Assembly: GCF_007860125.1 (NCBI RefSeq)
Contig: NZ_SJPW01000001.1
Location: 744,001-808,000, forward strand
Source of the DNA: Rubripirellula tenax
GTDB taxonomy: Bacteria > Planctomycetota > Planctomycetia > Pirellulales > Pirellulaceae
Direction of reading: 5' to 3'
DNA: 64,000 nt
The position numbers were made by a program, and so were the translations under genes. How positions within the stretch are numbered: the stretch's first letter is position 1; the number at the start of each line of letters is the position of its first letter. The notes below the pieces were generated by a model. That model ran no database searches. It was not told the DNA's origin and saw only the letters and a list, made by a program, of their open reading frames with translations. Of this stretch, positions 49,140-59,046 are shown piece after piece.

Positions 49140-50033
49140 TTAGATCGACGTACCCATGTGATCGCCTACCTTTGCGTACAGTTCTCGATGCTGCAGTGAA
49201 TTGTCGACAAGGTCTTGGTCGAACTGAATGCGACCAGATTCAAAGATCATGATCGTCGACGAGCCTCCGAAGCGAAAGTATCCCTTTTCGCTTCCTTTGG
49301 TGGCCATGACGCCTTCGGCGTACGTTTGGCAGATACTGCCCACGCACGTCGCGCCGACTTCGATCATCAAAACGTTTCCAAACGATTCCGTTTGTACTTC
49401 GGTCACGCAGCGTTTGTTTTTTGCCAGGATGTGAATGTTCTGGCAGAGCGCGATCGGGTTCACCGAGTAGAGCGGACCATTGATCAATCTTGTCGCGCCG
49501 GGCACACCGGCAACCGGAAAGTGGAAACGGTGGTAGTCGACCGGACACAATCGCGAAAGCAGTAGACTGCCGTTCGCGTATCGGTCTGTGAGTCTCTGGT
49601 TATCCAGCAATGTGCCGAGGTTGAACATTTCGCCTTTGACGAACAGTCCGTCACACCGCGAAAGGTCTGGCACGCATAAATGGCGGCCGTCCGCGGGAAA
49701 CACGACCGACGAAGCGGTCGGGTCAATCGGCCGCGCATCCGGTTTTAGTTCGCGAAAAAAGAACTCATTGAAGTTCGCGAAGTCATCGACGTCGCGTACG
49801 AACTCCGTCGCGTCGAGTTCAAATTCTTGAACGAAAGGCAAGATCTTCTTTCGCGTGTCAGCGCGATCCATCTTCCATCCATACCAATGCGAAAACAAAG
49901 CTCGTTTCACCAGCACGTTTAGAGAGATCCGTCCGCCAAGCGTTTGGTAAGTCCATCGCAGGGCTTTGTCGCCGTAAACTTTTTCAACGCACGCCTCGTC
50001 GCGATATCGGTCGTAGTAAACGATTTTGTCCAT
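49140..50033 (-). CDS. psd: Phosphatidylserine decarboxylase proenzyme
   Basis: Makes phosphatidylethanolamine from phosphatidylserine at the inner membrane. 297 residues. The self-cleavage site is in YFRFGGSSTIMIFE, where Ser of GGSS or GSST becomes the pyruvoyl group of the small subunit. VDYHRFHFPVAG holds the catalytic His in the large subunit. FFFRELKPDARPID and a PADGR near residue 110 are family landmarks. The length and the GSST site put it closer to the Clostridium-type PSD than to E. coli Psd (LGST). No pssA gene is adjacent. Confidence 0.93.
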   Translation of the reverse strand: MDKIVYYDRYRDEACVEKVYGDKALRWTYQTLGGRISLNVLVKRALFSHWYGWKMDRADTRKKILPFVQEFELDATEFVRDVDDFANFNEFFFRELKPDARPIDPTASSVVFPADGRHLCVPDLSRCDGLFVKGEMFNLGTLLDNQRLTDRYANGSLLLSRLCPVDYHRFHFPVAGVPGATRLINGPLYSVNPIALCQNIHILAKNKRCVTEVQTESFGNVLMIEVGATCVGSICQTYAEGVMATKGSEKGYFRFGGSSTIMIFESGRIQFDQDLVDNSLQHRELYAKVGDHMGTSI

Positions 50034-50255
50034 GATTCACTAAGATTGTTGAGAGGCGGCTTGCTGCGGTGCCCCAAAGAATAGCGGCGACGGGCCCTTT
50101 CGGGCAGCGGCGCAAAGTATGATCGCGGCGACGTATCGCCACAGTCAAAGAATCGCCCCAGTCAACGTCGCGGCGTGGTCGACGACGCATGTCGCTCGTA
50201 GTGAGCAACGTAGTCGATCATGAGAAGTTCGCGTTCTTGATCCTGGAGTGAGGAA
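50034..50255. other. Intergenic stretch upstream of psd
   Basis: 222 bases. It contains a small GGGCCC-TTTC-GGGC hairpin near 50096 and overlapping shadow frames only. The psd promoter should be here. Confidence 0.35.
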
Positions 50256-50539
50256 ATGAAGATGACTTCGTTCTTGATCGCCGTGGTTGTGTGACGCTGA
50301 ATTCGTTGGGCTCAGCGAAAGGTGACGATATTCCAGATCAATCGCAGCCGGTCGATTCGCGGTTGATCAACACGCCACCGATGCCCGATCGCTCGGCCGA
50401 AAATTCTTGGATTCGATGCTCAGCCTGGAAGAAGATTGATCCAAGAAACGAATGGAACGACAAACTGGATTCCTCAAGTCACATTATCGAGAGCTGGAAA
50501 CGGAGATCTGGGGAGCGGCGATCTCGACCAAGCGATTGA
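50256..50539 (+). pseudogene. Small secreted-protein gene broken by a 2-base frameshift
   Basis: ATG 50256 follows GGAG and AGGAA (a good ribosome binding site) and reads MKMTSFLIAVVV, then stops. A TGTG duplication near 50288-50294 looks responsible. If two bases are skipped there, the frame continues as TLNSLGSAKGDDIPDQ and ends at TGA 50537-50539. This joins the start to a plausible signal peptide and a mature part of about 70 residues. I do not recognise the product. Sequencing error or a true two-codon leader peptide are alternatives. Confidence 0.35.
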
Positions 50540-50731
50540 CGTGTGAGATCAAATTTGAACGACCTCAGTTTCAGAGCGATTGCGATCGTTGAGCATGGCA
50601 CCGTTTCAAAAACGGTAGAGCTGTCGTCGACGACACATCATTTTTTGCCGAAGATGGATGCCGAATCATCTTTCTTGCATGTAGACGAAACATGGACTGA
50701 ACAACAGACGCACGATCACGTTTCCTCGCGT
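50540..50731. other. Intergenic stretch without a supported gene
   Basis: 192 bases between the broken small gene and the isomerase-like gene. Open frames here (for example 50543-50764) have no family resemblance. Confidence 0.35.
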
Positions 50732-51571
50732 TCACAAATCCAGCACTTGATCCATCCACTTTGAAATACCCGTCAGTCGCTCGGCGTCACCGCCTTTGAC
50801 TTCGGCCGATGCCCAGCCCGAGAAGCTGACGTCGGCGAGTTCCTTGCGAACGTTGGCCCAATGCACCTCGCCGCCATTCGTACCAATAGCCGCTTGCGAC
50901 TTCAGCTTCGGGTCACCAAATTTCGTGTGCCCCCTGTCCTTGATGTCCACCTTGACAATCCGATGCCCCAGCACGTTTGCCCAGTGCTGGGCCGTTTGCC
51001 TCGTCCAGGTGATGGTGTTGCCGGTATCGAAGTACGCACCGACCGCGGGTGATTCTAATTCATCGATGAAGCGAGCCATTTCTTCAGCGGTCTTGAGAAA
51101 CGAAGCACGCACGTTTTCAATCAACAAGCGAACATTCTGTTTTTCCGCACGTGGAATTGCCCTGCGGACGATGTCGAGTGATCGCGCGAAGTTCTCTGCA
51201 TAGCTGAGCTCTTCAAATTCTTGGGCGATGACAAGAATAGTGTTTCCGCCCACCTGTTCACAAAGATCGATCGATGCCGAATATTCGTCGTCGGCCCCGT
51301 GGATCACACCATGCACTTCAATCTCAGTAGCGTCGATCGCGGCGCGGACCTCCTTGGGCGACAGTCCGTTACGCAGACTGATCTCGACGCCGTCGAACTG
51401 GGCCCGCTTGAGAAGCTGAAACTGCTGAACCAATGGAAGGCGTTCGTCAATCATCGAATACTTCAGCGACTTGCGAATCCTTCCCGTGAGCTGTCCGCCC
51501 AATGCTGGTGAAGCACACACGCCGACCGCACCAATCGCGATTCCGCATTCCAGGAACTTGCGCCGATTCAT
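50732..51571 (-). CDS. Tat-exported sugar phosphate isomerase/epimerase-like protein
   Basis: 279 residues from ATG 51569-51571. The start is fixed by a Tat signal: NRRKFLECG followed by a hydrophobic stretch (IAIGAVGVCASPALGG). The mature part is a xylose-isomerase-like TIM barrel: FDGVEISLRNG, EVHGVIHGADD, LLIENV, VGAYFDTGNT and VKVDIKDRG supply the metal-binding Glu, Asp and His positions. Planctomycetes have many such exported proteins for unusual sugars. It is 60 bases downstream of a sulfatase gene on the same strand, so the pair may degrade a sulfated glycan. The exact reaction is unknown. Confidence 0.85.
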   Translation of the reverse strand: MNRRKFLECGIAIGAVGVCASPALGGQLTGRIRKSLKYSMIDERLPLVQQFQLLKRAQFDGVEISLRNGLSPKEVRAAIDATEIEVHGVIHGADDEYSASIDLCEQVGGNTILVIAQEFEELSYAENFARSLDIVRRAIPRAEKQNVRLLIENVRASFLKTAEEMARFIDELESPAVGAYFDTGNTITWTRQTAQHWANVLGHRIVKVDIKDRGHTKFGDPKLKSQAAIGTNGGEVHWANVRKELADVSFSGWASAEVKGGDAERLTGISKWMDQVLDL

Positions 51572-51631
51572 GCGTTGGATTCCTCGTAAGATCAAACTCG
51601 CGGCTCAGCAAATGTGGTGGAAACCAGTCGG

Positions 51632-53173
51632 CTAGTCACCCTGCAAATTTGGGTGCTCGTTACTGTACCACTGTGGAGTGCCGAACCAGTCATGCATTTC
51701 CTTTTCAAACGGAGCGACGATTTCTTGGGGCTCTGGGAAGACGCCCTGATCCTGTGTCTCGACCATCCATACCGAAAGTGCGCAGCGCATCTGAATGAGT
51801 GCTTCCCGATGCTCAGGATCACTCGACGTCGCCAGATTATTGATCTCGTGAGGATCGTTTTCGGTGTCAAACAACTGTTCTTCGGGAACCGTCGGCGACA
51901 TCAATGCCGCGGGAATCGCGGACAACTTGCCCTCGGCCATTAGCTGACGCATCAGTGGCTTGATTGGAAAGCACTTTTCCTTGTAGCGGTTCAGTGATGT
52001 GAAGTGGCGATCGGGAAAGTAGTTGCGAAGGTAATGAAACTTCTTCCCGCGAACACTGCGGATGCGATTGACCGTCTCGTCAATTCGGTCGCGTGCTGAA
52101 AATGCGAATTGGCGTTCCGGACCCAGGTTGTTGCCCATGAAGATTCGCCCTTGCATTCCCAGCGGTCGATTGATGCCAGCAAACCCCAACGTTGTTGAAG
52201 TGATGTCAATCAAACTGATGACCTGGTCGCTGACAGAACCGGCTTTGTAGTTCGCAGGCGCAGCAAAATTCGCTGGCCAGTGAATGATCATCGGAACGTG
52301 CAATCCGGTGTCATAGCACCAGTGAATTCCTCGCGGTTCGATTCGCCCGTTGTCACCAAAGAACATGACGACCGTATCGTCGGCCAGGCCGTCGTCTTTC
52401 AATTGCGTCAGCACGCGGCCAATCGTTTTGTCCATTCCGGAAACGGAATTCAAATACCTGGCCCATTCTTTTCTGACCAACGGGTGATCCGGATAGTAGG
52501 GCGGTGGACTAACGTTATCGACCGTCGCTATTTGTTCATGCGTCCGTTCGCCCTTCCACTCAACACGTGGTTGTTTCCAAGTCTGCCGATCGTAGATGTC
52601 GTACTCGGCTTCCAGCGTGTTGATTTGAGCAAAGAATGGCTGGTTACCTTGCAGATCCTCCCACTCGCTGGTGTCGTACAGTTTTCCTTCTTCGACAAAG
52701 TTCAGGTCCAGCTTTCCAGACCCAACCGACTGGCCGCCCAGCGTTGCAATGTTCGCCGTAAAGTAGCCAACGTCTTTGAGGCGATGCGTAATCGGGCGAA
52801 CGCCTTCGGGAAGTCGATAGCCATCGCTGCGGTGCGAACGCATGTTGTGCGTATCCGTCGTCGTTTGATACATGCCGACGAAAAAGGCACTGCGACTGGG
52901 AGCACATACAGGTGACGTTGAAAACACGTGAGTGTATCGCACTCCGTGTTCCGCTAACGCATCCAGCGCAGGCGTCTCGACGTTTGCGGCCCCGTAACAA
53001 CCCAGGTCGAGCTTCAGATTCTCACCCACGATCCACAGAATGTTCGGTCGCTTTACATCTTTGGAATCGTCCGCGACACATTCCCAATTCACGAAGCACG
53101 TGGAAGCAAGCAGCAACCCGTTCGCGATCACGAACCGAACAGAAATGATGTTTCGATGCATAGTGGTGCTCAT
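51632..53173 (-). CDS. Secreted sulfatase
   Basis: 513 residues. An N-terminal hydrophobic segment (about 11-33) is the export signal. The formylglycine site is CAPSR (90-94). The first metal-ligand block reads WIVGENLKLDLGCYG, where E51-N52 stand in place of the usual Asp-Asp. The later ligand block is FFGDNGRIEPRG. Sulfatases with ED/EN at that point exist in planctomycete heparan- and choline-sulfatase-like groups. Whether metal binding is affected cannot be told from sequence. It precedes the Tat-exported isomerase-like gene in a likely two-gene operon. Confidence 0.9.
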   Translation of the reverse strand: MSTTMHRNIISVRFVIANGLLLASTCFVNWECVADDSKDVKRPNILWIVGENLKLDLGCYGAANVETPALDALAEHGVRYTHVFSTSPVCAPSRSAFFVGMYQTTTDTHNMRSHRSDGYRLPEGVRPITHRLKDVGYFTANIATLGGQSVGSGKLDLNFVEEGKLYDTSEWEDLQGNQPFFAQINTLEAEYDIYDRQTWKQPRVEWKGERTHEQIATVDNVSPPPYYPDHPLVRKEWARYLNSVSGMDKTIGRVLTQLKDDGLADDTVVMFFGDNGRIEPRGIHWCYDTGLHVPMIIHWPANFAAPANYKAGSVSDQVISLIDITSTTLGFAGINRPLGMQGRIFMGNNLGPERQFAFSARDRIDETVNRIRSVRGKKFHYLRNYFPDRHFTSLNRYKEKCFPIKPLMRQLMAEGKLSAIPAALMSPTVPEEQLFDTENDPHEINNLATSSDPEHREALIQMRCALSVWMVETQDQGVFPEPQEIVAPFEKEMHDWFGTPQWYSNEHPNLQGD

Positions 53174-53541
53174 ATTCGATGATTGCAGGCCTTAACGGTG
53201 CATTAAGGTTACCCAAATGAGAACTCTGTCGTTTGCACTAATTCGCGAAAGTACAATCAAAGCAACGGGTACGAAAAAATAGCAAGAGGCCAAGGCTTGA
53301 TTCCTCGACCGCAGTTCGGACTTCAATTGCCGCAGAAGTGAACGCAACTGTTGCTACGGACCCGACTGCACCCTTTTCCGGTGAAGTCTATCGCGGAAGT
53401 CGAGCGATTGGAGGCGCTCTCGATAAAAACTATCGATGGATATGTGCCTGCAATTCTCTATCGAATTTCGAGAAAAGAGAATGATTAGTCCCGACGAAGC
53501 TAGACGGTCAGGCTCCTTGTTTGTCCGTTTGACGATTCGAG
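53174..53541. other. Intergenic region upstream of the sulfatase operon
   Basis: 368 bases holding the sulfatase promoter region and the end of the AAA+ gene. One plus-strand frame (53436-53645) overlaps the ATPase gene and looks spurious. I see no repeat or RNA gene. Confidence 0.4.
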
Positions 53542-55314
53542 TCAGCTCGGCGAGGCGACGGTTTCTTCTTCGGGCGGGCCGACCATCGCGGCGACCGGGT
53601 CACCCCAATCCGCGGCGAACGGTTTTTCGCATGCCTTGCATGTGACTTCCGTTCCCAACATCGCGTCGTCGATGACTTCGGCGGCTCCGCAGTGGGTGCA
53701 CTTGACCCGCACGTTGCCCTTTTCAGCCGCCATCGCGATCAGGTGGGCGTCGCTGACGCCGGCGACTTCGATGTCTTCGGCTTCCAGCGTCGTCAGCAAA
53801 TCGCGGCTGATGTCCGACAGTTTTGACAATCGATTGGCCAACCGGCGAACGCTGCGTTCAAAACTGTTTCGCGAACAACGGCCATTGCCGAAGTGACGAT
53901 CGCGTCCGATGTAAAGATACGTGAAGCCACGCAGCAGTCGTCGACGTGCCTCGGTCGGCAGGCTGTATTTTGCCTTCGACGCGATCAGTTCGAAAATGCG
54001 GCAAAGATCTTGTGGCGAATAATCGTCGAACGTCATCGTCGTGCCGACTCGCGAGCTGAGCCCGGGATTGCTGCGAATCATCGTTTGCATTTCGACCGGA
54101 TAGCCGGCCAAGATGACGACCAGTCGTTCGCGTTGATCTTCCATTCGTTTCAGCAGCGTTTGAACGGCTTCGCGGCCGTATTGGTCTTGTCCACTTTCGT
54201 CGATCAGCGTGTAGGCTTCGTCGATGAACAGCACCCCGTCGAGCGCTTCGTCGACTTTGGCATTCGTCTTGGGTCCGGTTTGACCGGCGTACTCGGCAAC
54301 CAATCCGCTGCGATCGGTTTCGACCAAGTGTCCTTTTTCCAAAATTCCCAGCGCGCCGTAGATGTCGGCGACGATCCGCGCCACGGTCGTTTTCCCGGTG
54401 CCGGGATTGCCGACGAACGACATGTGCAGGCTGGGCCGCGTCGTCGGCAAGCCTTGCTCTTCCCGCATGCGTTCCATCTTTAAGAAGTTGGTCAGCGTTT
54501 CGATTTGGTCCTTGATGCCATCCAGTCCGACCAATCGATTGAGCTTTGCGCGGGCTTCGGCCAGTCGTTGTTCGGGCGTTCGGTCGTCGGCGGGCTGGGG
54601 CGTGGGTTGGGTTGCCGGTTTGGGCGTGTTGGTCGAACCGCCGGGACCGGCCATCGGCGTCGGTTTCTCGGCGGCTGTGACACTGACTCCGTCGCGAAGC
54701 CGTTTCGCTTCGTCACGTAACCAGCTGATCGCATCGCGCGCGTTATTGGTATCGACTTCGTTGGCAAGCGTCTCCGGTGCAGCACCTTGCAGTGCGTCGA
54801 ATTGGTTCTGCATCGCCGTGATGCTCTCGTTATCGGCAAGGTCGATATTGCCGTCGACGGACGCCAATAAATTGGCTTGTCGGATGGCGAGTGATTCGAG
54901 TTCGCCCCAGCGGTCGCGGATGGCGGGGATTTCGGCGAACGGCCGAACCAGTTCGCTCCACTGGAACCCATTCGACGCATCAATCAGCCAATCCACCGCT
55001 TCGTGCAGTTGGTTGCCCATCACGGACTTGCCCCAAATGTGTTCCAAAAGCGCGCGGCCGAGTTGGCGTTGTTCCATATTCTTGCTGCTGGCGTCGGGGA
55101 CGACGGCGGCAAAGACTTTCATCAGGAAACCCTGATGCAAGTCGTCCATCTGGCCCGAAATCGATGCGGCGTCGGCGTGCTCGCCCCCCGAAAGCCAGCC
55201 GTACGATCCCCGAATCAACTCGCCCGCTTCGACATAAAGTGCTTGCGTTTGCTTGAGCGAATCGCGGTACAACCGGATCGATTCGATGATTTGGTCGTCG
55301 GGAAGTCGTGGCAT
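53542..55314 (-). CDS. CbxX/CfxQ-type AAA+ ATPase with C-terminal zinc ribbon
   Basis: 590 residues from ATG 55312-55314 (MPRLPDDQ); a longer frame to 55416 adds unlikely sequence. The N-terminal 270 residues are helical with a Pro-rich linker (about 240-265). The AAA core has Walker A VGNPGTGKTTVARI, Walker B GVLFIDEAYTL and an arginine-rich lid, as in Rubisco activase CbxX and SpoVK. The C-terminal 60 residues form a zinc ribbon: CTHCG and CKACE (CxxC...CxxC). A zinc ribbon on a CbxX-type protein suggests a binding role for a partner protein or RNA. No Rubisco gene is present, so a remodelling role on another complex is likely. Confidence 0.85.
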   Translation of the reverse strand: MPRLPDDQIIESIRLYRDSLKQTQALYVEAGELIRGSYGWLSGGEHADAASISGQMDDLHQGFLMKVFAAVVPDASSKNMEQRQLGRALLEHIWGKSVMGNQLHEAVDWLIDASNGFQWSELVRPFAEIPAIRDRWGELESLAIRQANLLASVDGNIDLADNESITAMQNQFDALQGAAPETLANEVDTNNARDAISWLRDEAKRLRDGVSVTAAEKPTPMAGPGGSTNTPKPATQPTPQPADDRTPEQRLAEARAKLNRLVGLDGIKDQIETLTNFLKMERMREEQGLPTTRPSLHMSFVGNPGTGKTTVARIVADIYGALGILEKGHLVETDRSGLVAEYAGQTGPKTNAKVDEALDGVLFIDEAYTLIDESGQDQYGREAVQTLLKRMEDQRERLVVILAGYPVEMQTMIRSNPGLSSRVGTTMTFDDYSPQDLCRIFELIASKAKYSLPTEARRRLLRGFTYLYIGRDRHFGNGRCSRNSFERSVRRLANRLSKLSDISRDLLTTLEAEDIEVAGVSDAHLIAMAAEKGNVRVKCTHCGAAEVIDDAMLGTEVTCKACEKPFAADWGDPVAAMVGPPEEETVASPS

Positions 55315-55519
55315 GGATCGGGCACTCGTGGCATGAAGGGTGGGCGGGCGGGCGATTCGTGGGGCCCGGTTATCCGGCTCAGGAGCCCCTAAGATAACCT
55401 TTTGCGCCGTTCCCACTAGCGTTTGGTAACGGCCAATTCGTCCGTTAAACTAGAGTGAGTCGGGGAGAATTCCTCCCTGATCACGCTGTCCCGCCCCCAT
55501 TCGCCCACCGAAGTCCATC

Positions 55520-58500
55520 ATGCCGGATCGTTTTGTTCGCGTTTCCGCCACCATTGTGTTTTTGATCCTGGTCGGCGGTTCGGAAAATGCGGCAGCTAAT
55601 GACGTCGATTTTGCTCGCGACATCCGTCCGATTTTGTCGGACCATTGTTTCGCGTGTCATGGACCGGACGAAGCCGAGCGGGCCGCCGATCTGCGATTGG
55701 ACACGGCCGATGGATTGGCCGCGGTTGTAGATTCGGACGACGTCGACGCGAGCGAGATGTTGCGGCGGATCGTATCGGACGACGTCGACGAAGTGATGCC
55801 GCCGCCTGAGTATCACAAACCGCTGACCGAAGACCAGCGAACGATGTTGCGAACCTGGATCGTCGACGGTGCACAGTTCCAGTCGCACTGGGCGTTCGTT
55901 GCGCCGCAGGTTCCGAGCGAGACCAGTCAAACGATTGCCAGCGGGGCCAAGCAGATCGACGGTTTCATCGAAGCCGCGGTCGCCGAAGCAGGGCTGACGG
56001 TGAACGACCGGGCCGATCGTCGGACGCTGCTGCGGCGAGTCTGTTTGGACTTGACCGGATTGCCGCCGACTCGCGAGCAAATCGACGCGTTCGTCAATGA
56101 CACGTCACCGGACGCGTATTCGAATTTGGTCGATCGACTGTTGCAGTCTCGCCACTTTGGTCAACACGTGGGTCGGTATTGGTTGGACTTGGTCCGCTAC
56201 GGCGACACGCACGGTTTGCACTTAGACAACTTTCGCGAGATGTGGTCGTATCGCGATTGGGTCATCGACGCGATCAACGCTAACATGCCGTTCGACCAAT
56301 TCATCACTCACCAATTGGCCGGCGACCTGTTGCCGGATGCGACGGACAAAGAACGCATTGCAAGCGGATTTAACCGTTTGAACGTCTCGACCAGCGAAGG
56401 CGGATCGATCTATGACGAAGTCTTCGCTCGCAACTGTATCGACCGAACCGATGCCTTTGGAACGATCTTCTTGGGGTTAACGACCGGGTGTGCGGTTTGC
56501 CATGACCACAAGTTCGATCCGATATCGCAGCGAGACTATTACTCGCTGCTTTCGTTCTTCAACAGTCTGGACGGTAAAGCGCTAGACGGCAACGCGAAAG
56601 ACCATCCGCCATCGCTGAAGGTTCCCAGCCCCGAGCAAGTCACGATGCTTGCCGAGTACAAGGAACTGTTGACCAGCCTGGAGGCCGAAAAAGAAGGCCC
56701 CATCCCGTCGATCGATGAAGCCCAGGCCACCTGGGAGCAATCGTTGTCCAGTGACAAGGTTACCAAGTTCGAGTCGTTGCATCCGACCGAAGTCGTTTCG
56801 GAATCCGGTGCAACGATGAAGGCGTTACCGGACGGCACCGTCGAACTGGTCGGCGATCCGTCGGCGAAGGATGTGACGGTCATTGTCGCTTCGATTCCTT
56901 CGGGCATCCAATGGCAAACGATTTACTTGGAAGCCATCGTGGACGATCCCGAAGGCCGCGCCGGTGCGTCGACCAACGGCAACGCAGTGCTGTCCGAGAT
57001 CACGGTCGAAACGACGGACGCGTCCGCATCTGGACAATGGATACAGGTTCCGATCGCTGGCGGTTTTGCCGATATCGAACAAGACGGCGATGGCTTTGCG
57101 TTTTCCAATGCGATCGACGGCAAGCTGGACGCGGACAAAGGTTGGGCCATCGCCGGTCACGAAAAGACGGGCGGTCGATCGGCGTGGCTGAGTGCTCCGT
57201 CGCTGATTGCCGATGGTGCGGATGCCAAGATCCGTGTCACGTTGAAGTATCAATCAAAGTTTGCCGGGCACCAGTTCCGCAAAGTGAGGCTGTCGCTCAG
57301 CGATGCTGCCGCGTCGGTTCCACCATCGCAGCAAGTCAAACGAGGTGGCATTCATGTCGTCGGACCCTTTCCGATCGAGACTCCGAATCCTGGATACAAC
57401 AAGTCGTATGCGTCCCAGCAAAAAGCTTTCAACGCGGACGAGGTATTCGAATACGAAGAACGGAGTTATCGCTGGCAGCACCGTGGCGATCTGAACGAGG
57501 TCGAGGTCAACCCGCTACCGACGATCGATGATCGTTTGTCGGTGACGCTGATGCACCAGACGATCCAGTCGCCTCGCGACCAATCGATCACGCTGTTGAT
57601 CGGCGCCGATGATGGGCACGTCGTTTATCTGGGCGATAAAGAGGTCGGACGCCGAAAGGGGGCTGGGAAACATGACCCCCTTCGACATGAGTACGAATTG
57701 CCGCTGAAGAAAGGCGACAACGATCTGTACATCAAGCTGGTTAACCACGCGGGCGAGAACGAATGGACCTATGCGTTTCGTTCGCCTGCGATTCGGGTGC
57801 CGGAACATCTGCGCCAGCTCGTGAAGACGCCGGTGGATCAACGCAGCGACGATGTTCGCACGTCGCTGGGCAAGTACTTCCGCAAGGTCGCGTGTTTGCA
57901 TCCGGATTGGTTGGCCTTGATCGATCAAGAACGGGGCACGCGGTCCGCACTTGAAAAGCTGGAAGGCGAGATTCCGACGACCTTGGTTTGGAAGGAGCTT
58001 GCTGAGCCTCGCCAAGCACACTTGCTGCTGCGAGGTCAATACGACCAGCCCGGTGACGAGGTCCCTCGCGCGACGCCGTCCTTCCTGCCGCCGTTTCCCG
58101 ACGACGCGCCGAAGGATCGTCTTGGGCTAGCAAAGTGGTTGACGCTTCCCGAACATCCGTTGACCGCTCGCGTGGCAGTCAATCGATTCTGGCAACAAGT
58201 GTTCGGCATCGGGTTGGTCAAAACCAGCGAAGACTTTGGCAGCCAAGGTCAGCCGCCCAGCCACCCCGAGCTTCTGAATTGGTTGGCCGTCGATTTTCAA
58301 GCCAACGGATGGGACGTTAAGCGACTATTGAAAACACTGGTGATGACGGACGCCTATCAGCGTTCGGCCAAAGTGGTCGATGGGATGTTGCGAATCGATC
58401 CCAACAATCGATTGCTCGCTCGCGGTCCACGTCACCGGTTGGATGCCGAAGTGCTGCGTGATCAGTCGCTGGCGCTGGCCGGATTGCTGGTCGACACCGA

Positions 58501-59038
58501 AGGCGGACCGAGTGTGAAACCGCCGCAACCGGCCGGCTTGTGGGAAGCGGTCGGATATTCGGGAAGCAATACGGTCAACTTCAAGGCGGACGAAGGCGAA
58601 AAAGTCAATCGTCGCAGCCTCTACATCTTTTGGAAGCGTACCAGTGCACCGCCGCAGATGTCGACGCTAGATGCGCCCAGTCGTGAGTCATGCACGGCGC
58701 GCCGCGAACGCACCAACACGCCGCTTCAGGCATTGCTGTTGATGAACGAAGAACAGTATCTAGCGTCGGCAAAAATGTTGGCGCGCCGCGCGATGACCGA
58801 ACCCAAAGTCGACAATGAAGCCGACCGAATCCGATGGGCGTTCGAAACGGTGACCGCGCGCTTGCCCAGCACCGAAGAAGCGGATGAGATGTTGACGTTG
58901 GTCGAAGACATGGCTGCCTACTACGACCAGCATCCCGAGTTGGCCGTCAAGTTGACGGGACAGTCCGACGTGCGCGAAGCCGCATGGACGATCCTTGCCA
59001 GCACCCTGTTGAACCTCGACGAAACCGTAACCAAGTAG
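55520..59038 (+). CDS. PSCyt1-PSCyt2-PSD1 protein (DUF1549/DUF1553)
   Basis: 1172 residues. Signal peptide (about 1-27). The PSCyt1 domain starts [33 protein letters not shown], given here only in part ([16 protein letters not shown]), with one CxxCH. The DUF1549 part has [34 protein letters not shown] and [10 protein letters not shown]. The central part (about 430-740) includes a discoidin/LamG-like beta-sandwich. The DUF1553 part has [27 protein letters not shown] and [14 protein letters not shown]. The domain set is almost exclusive to Planctomycetota and always sits before a DUF1501 gene. Its function is unproven; a role in degradation or binding of glycans in the periplasm is inferred from sulfatase neighbours. 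Confidence 0.95.
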   Translation: MPDRFVRVSATIVFLILVGGSENAAANDVDFARDIRPILSDHCFACHGPDEAERAADLRLDTADGLAAVVDSDDVDASEMLRRIVSDDVDEVMPPPEYHKPLTEDQRTMLRTWIVDGAQFQSHWAFVAPQVPSETSQTIASGAKQIDGFIEAAVAEAGLTVNDRADRRTLLRRVCLDLTGLPPTREQIDAFVNDTSPDAYSNLVDRLLQSRHFGQHVGRYWLDLVRYGDTHGLHLDNFREMWSYRDWVIDAINANMPFDQFITHQLAGDLLPDATDKERIASGFNRLNVSTSEGGSIYDEVFARNCIDRTDAFGTIFLGLTTGCAVCHDHKFDPISQRDYYSLLSFFNSLDGKALDGNAKDHPPSLKVPSPEQVTMLAEYKELLTSLEAEKEGPIPSIDEAQATWEQSLSSDKVTKFESLHPTEVVSESGATMKALPDGTVELVGDPSAKDVTVIVASIPSGIQWQTIYLEAIVDDPEGRAGASTNGNAVLSEITVETTDASASGQWIQVPIAGGFADIEQDGDGFAFSNAIDGKLDADKGWAIAGHEKTGGRSAWLSAPSLIADGADAKIRVTLKYQSKFAGHQFRKVRLSLSDAAASVPPSQQVKRGGIHVVGPFPIETPNPGYNKSYASQQKAFNADEVFEYEERSYRWQHRGDLNEVEVNPLPTIDDRLSVTLMHQTIQSPRDQSITLLIGADDGHVVYLGDKEVGRRKGAGKHDPLRHEYELPLKKGDNDLYIKLVNHAGENEWTYAFRSPAIRVPEHLRQLVKTPVDQRSDDVRTSLGKYFRKVACLHPDWLALIDQERGTRSALEKLEGEIPTTLVWKELAEPRQAHLLLRGQYDQPGDEVPRATPSFLPPFPDDAPKDRLGLAKWLTLPEHPLTARVAVNRFWQQVFGIGLVKTSEDFGSQGQPPSHPELLNWLAVDFQANGWDVKRLLKTLVMTDAYQRSAKVVDGMLRIDPNNRLLARGPRHRLDAEVLRDQSLALAGLLVDTEGGPSVKPPQPAGLWEAVGYSGSNTVNFKADEGEKVNRRSLYIFWKRTSAPPQMSTLDAPSRESCTARRERTNTPLQALLLMNEEQYLASAKMLARRAMTEPKVDNEADRIRWAFETVTARLPSTEEADEMLTLVEDMAAYYDQHPELAVKLTGQSDVREAAWTILASTLLNLDETVTK

Positions 59039-59046
59039 TTGAATCC

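Noticed and set aside
50543-50764. 73-codon plus-strand frame before the isomerase-like gene
   Set aside because: Overlaps the end of the isomerase-like gene in antisense and lacks any recognisable feature.
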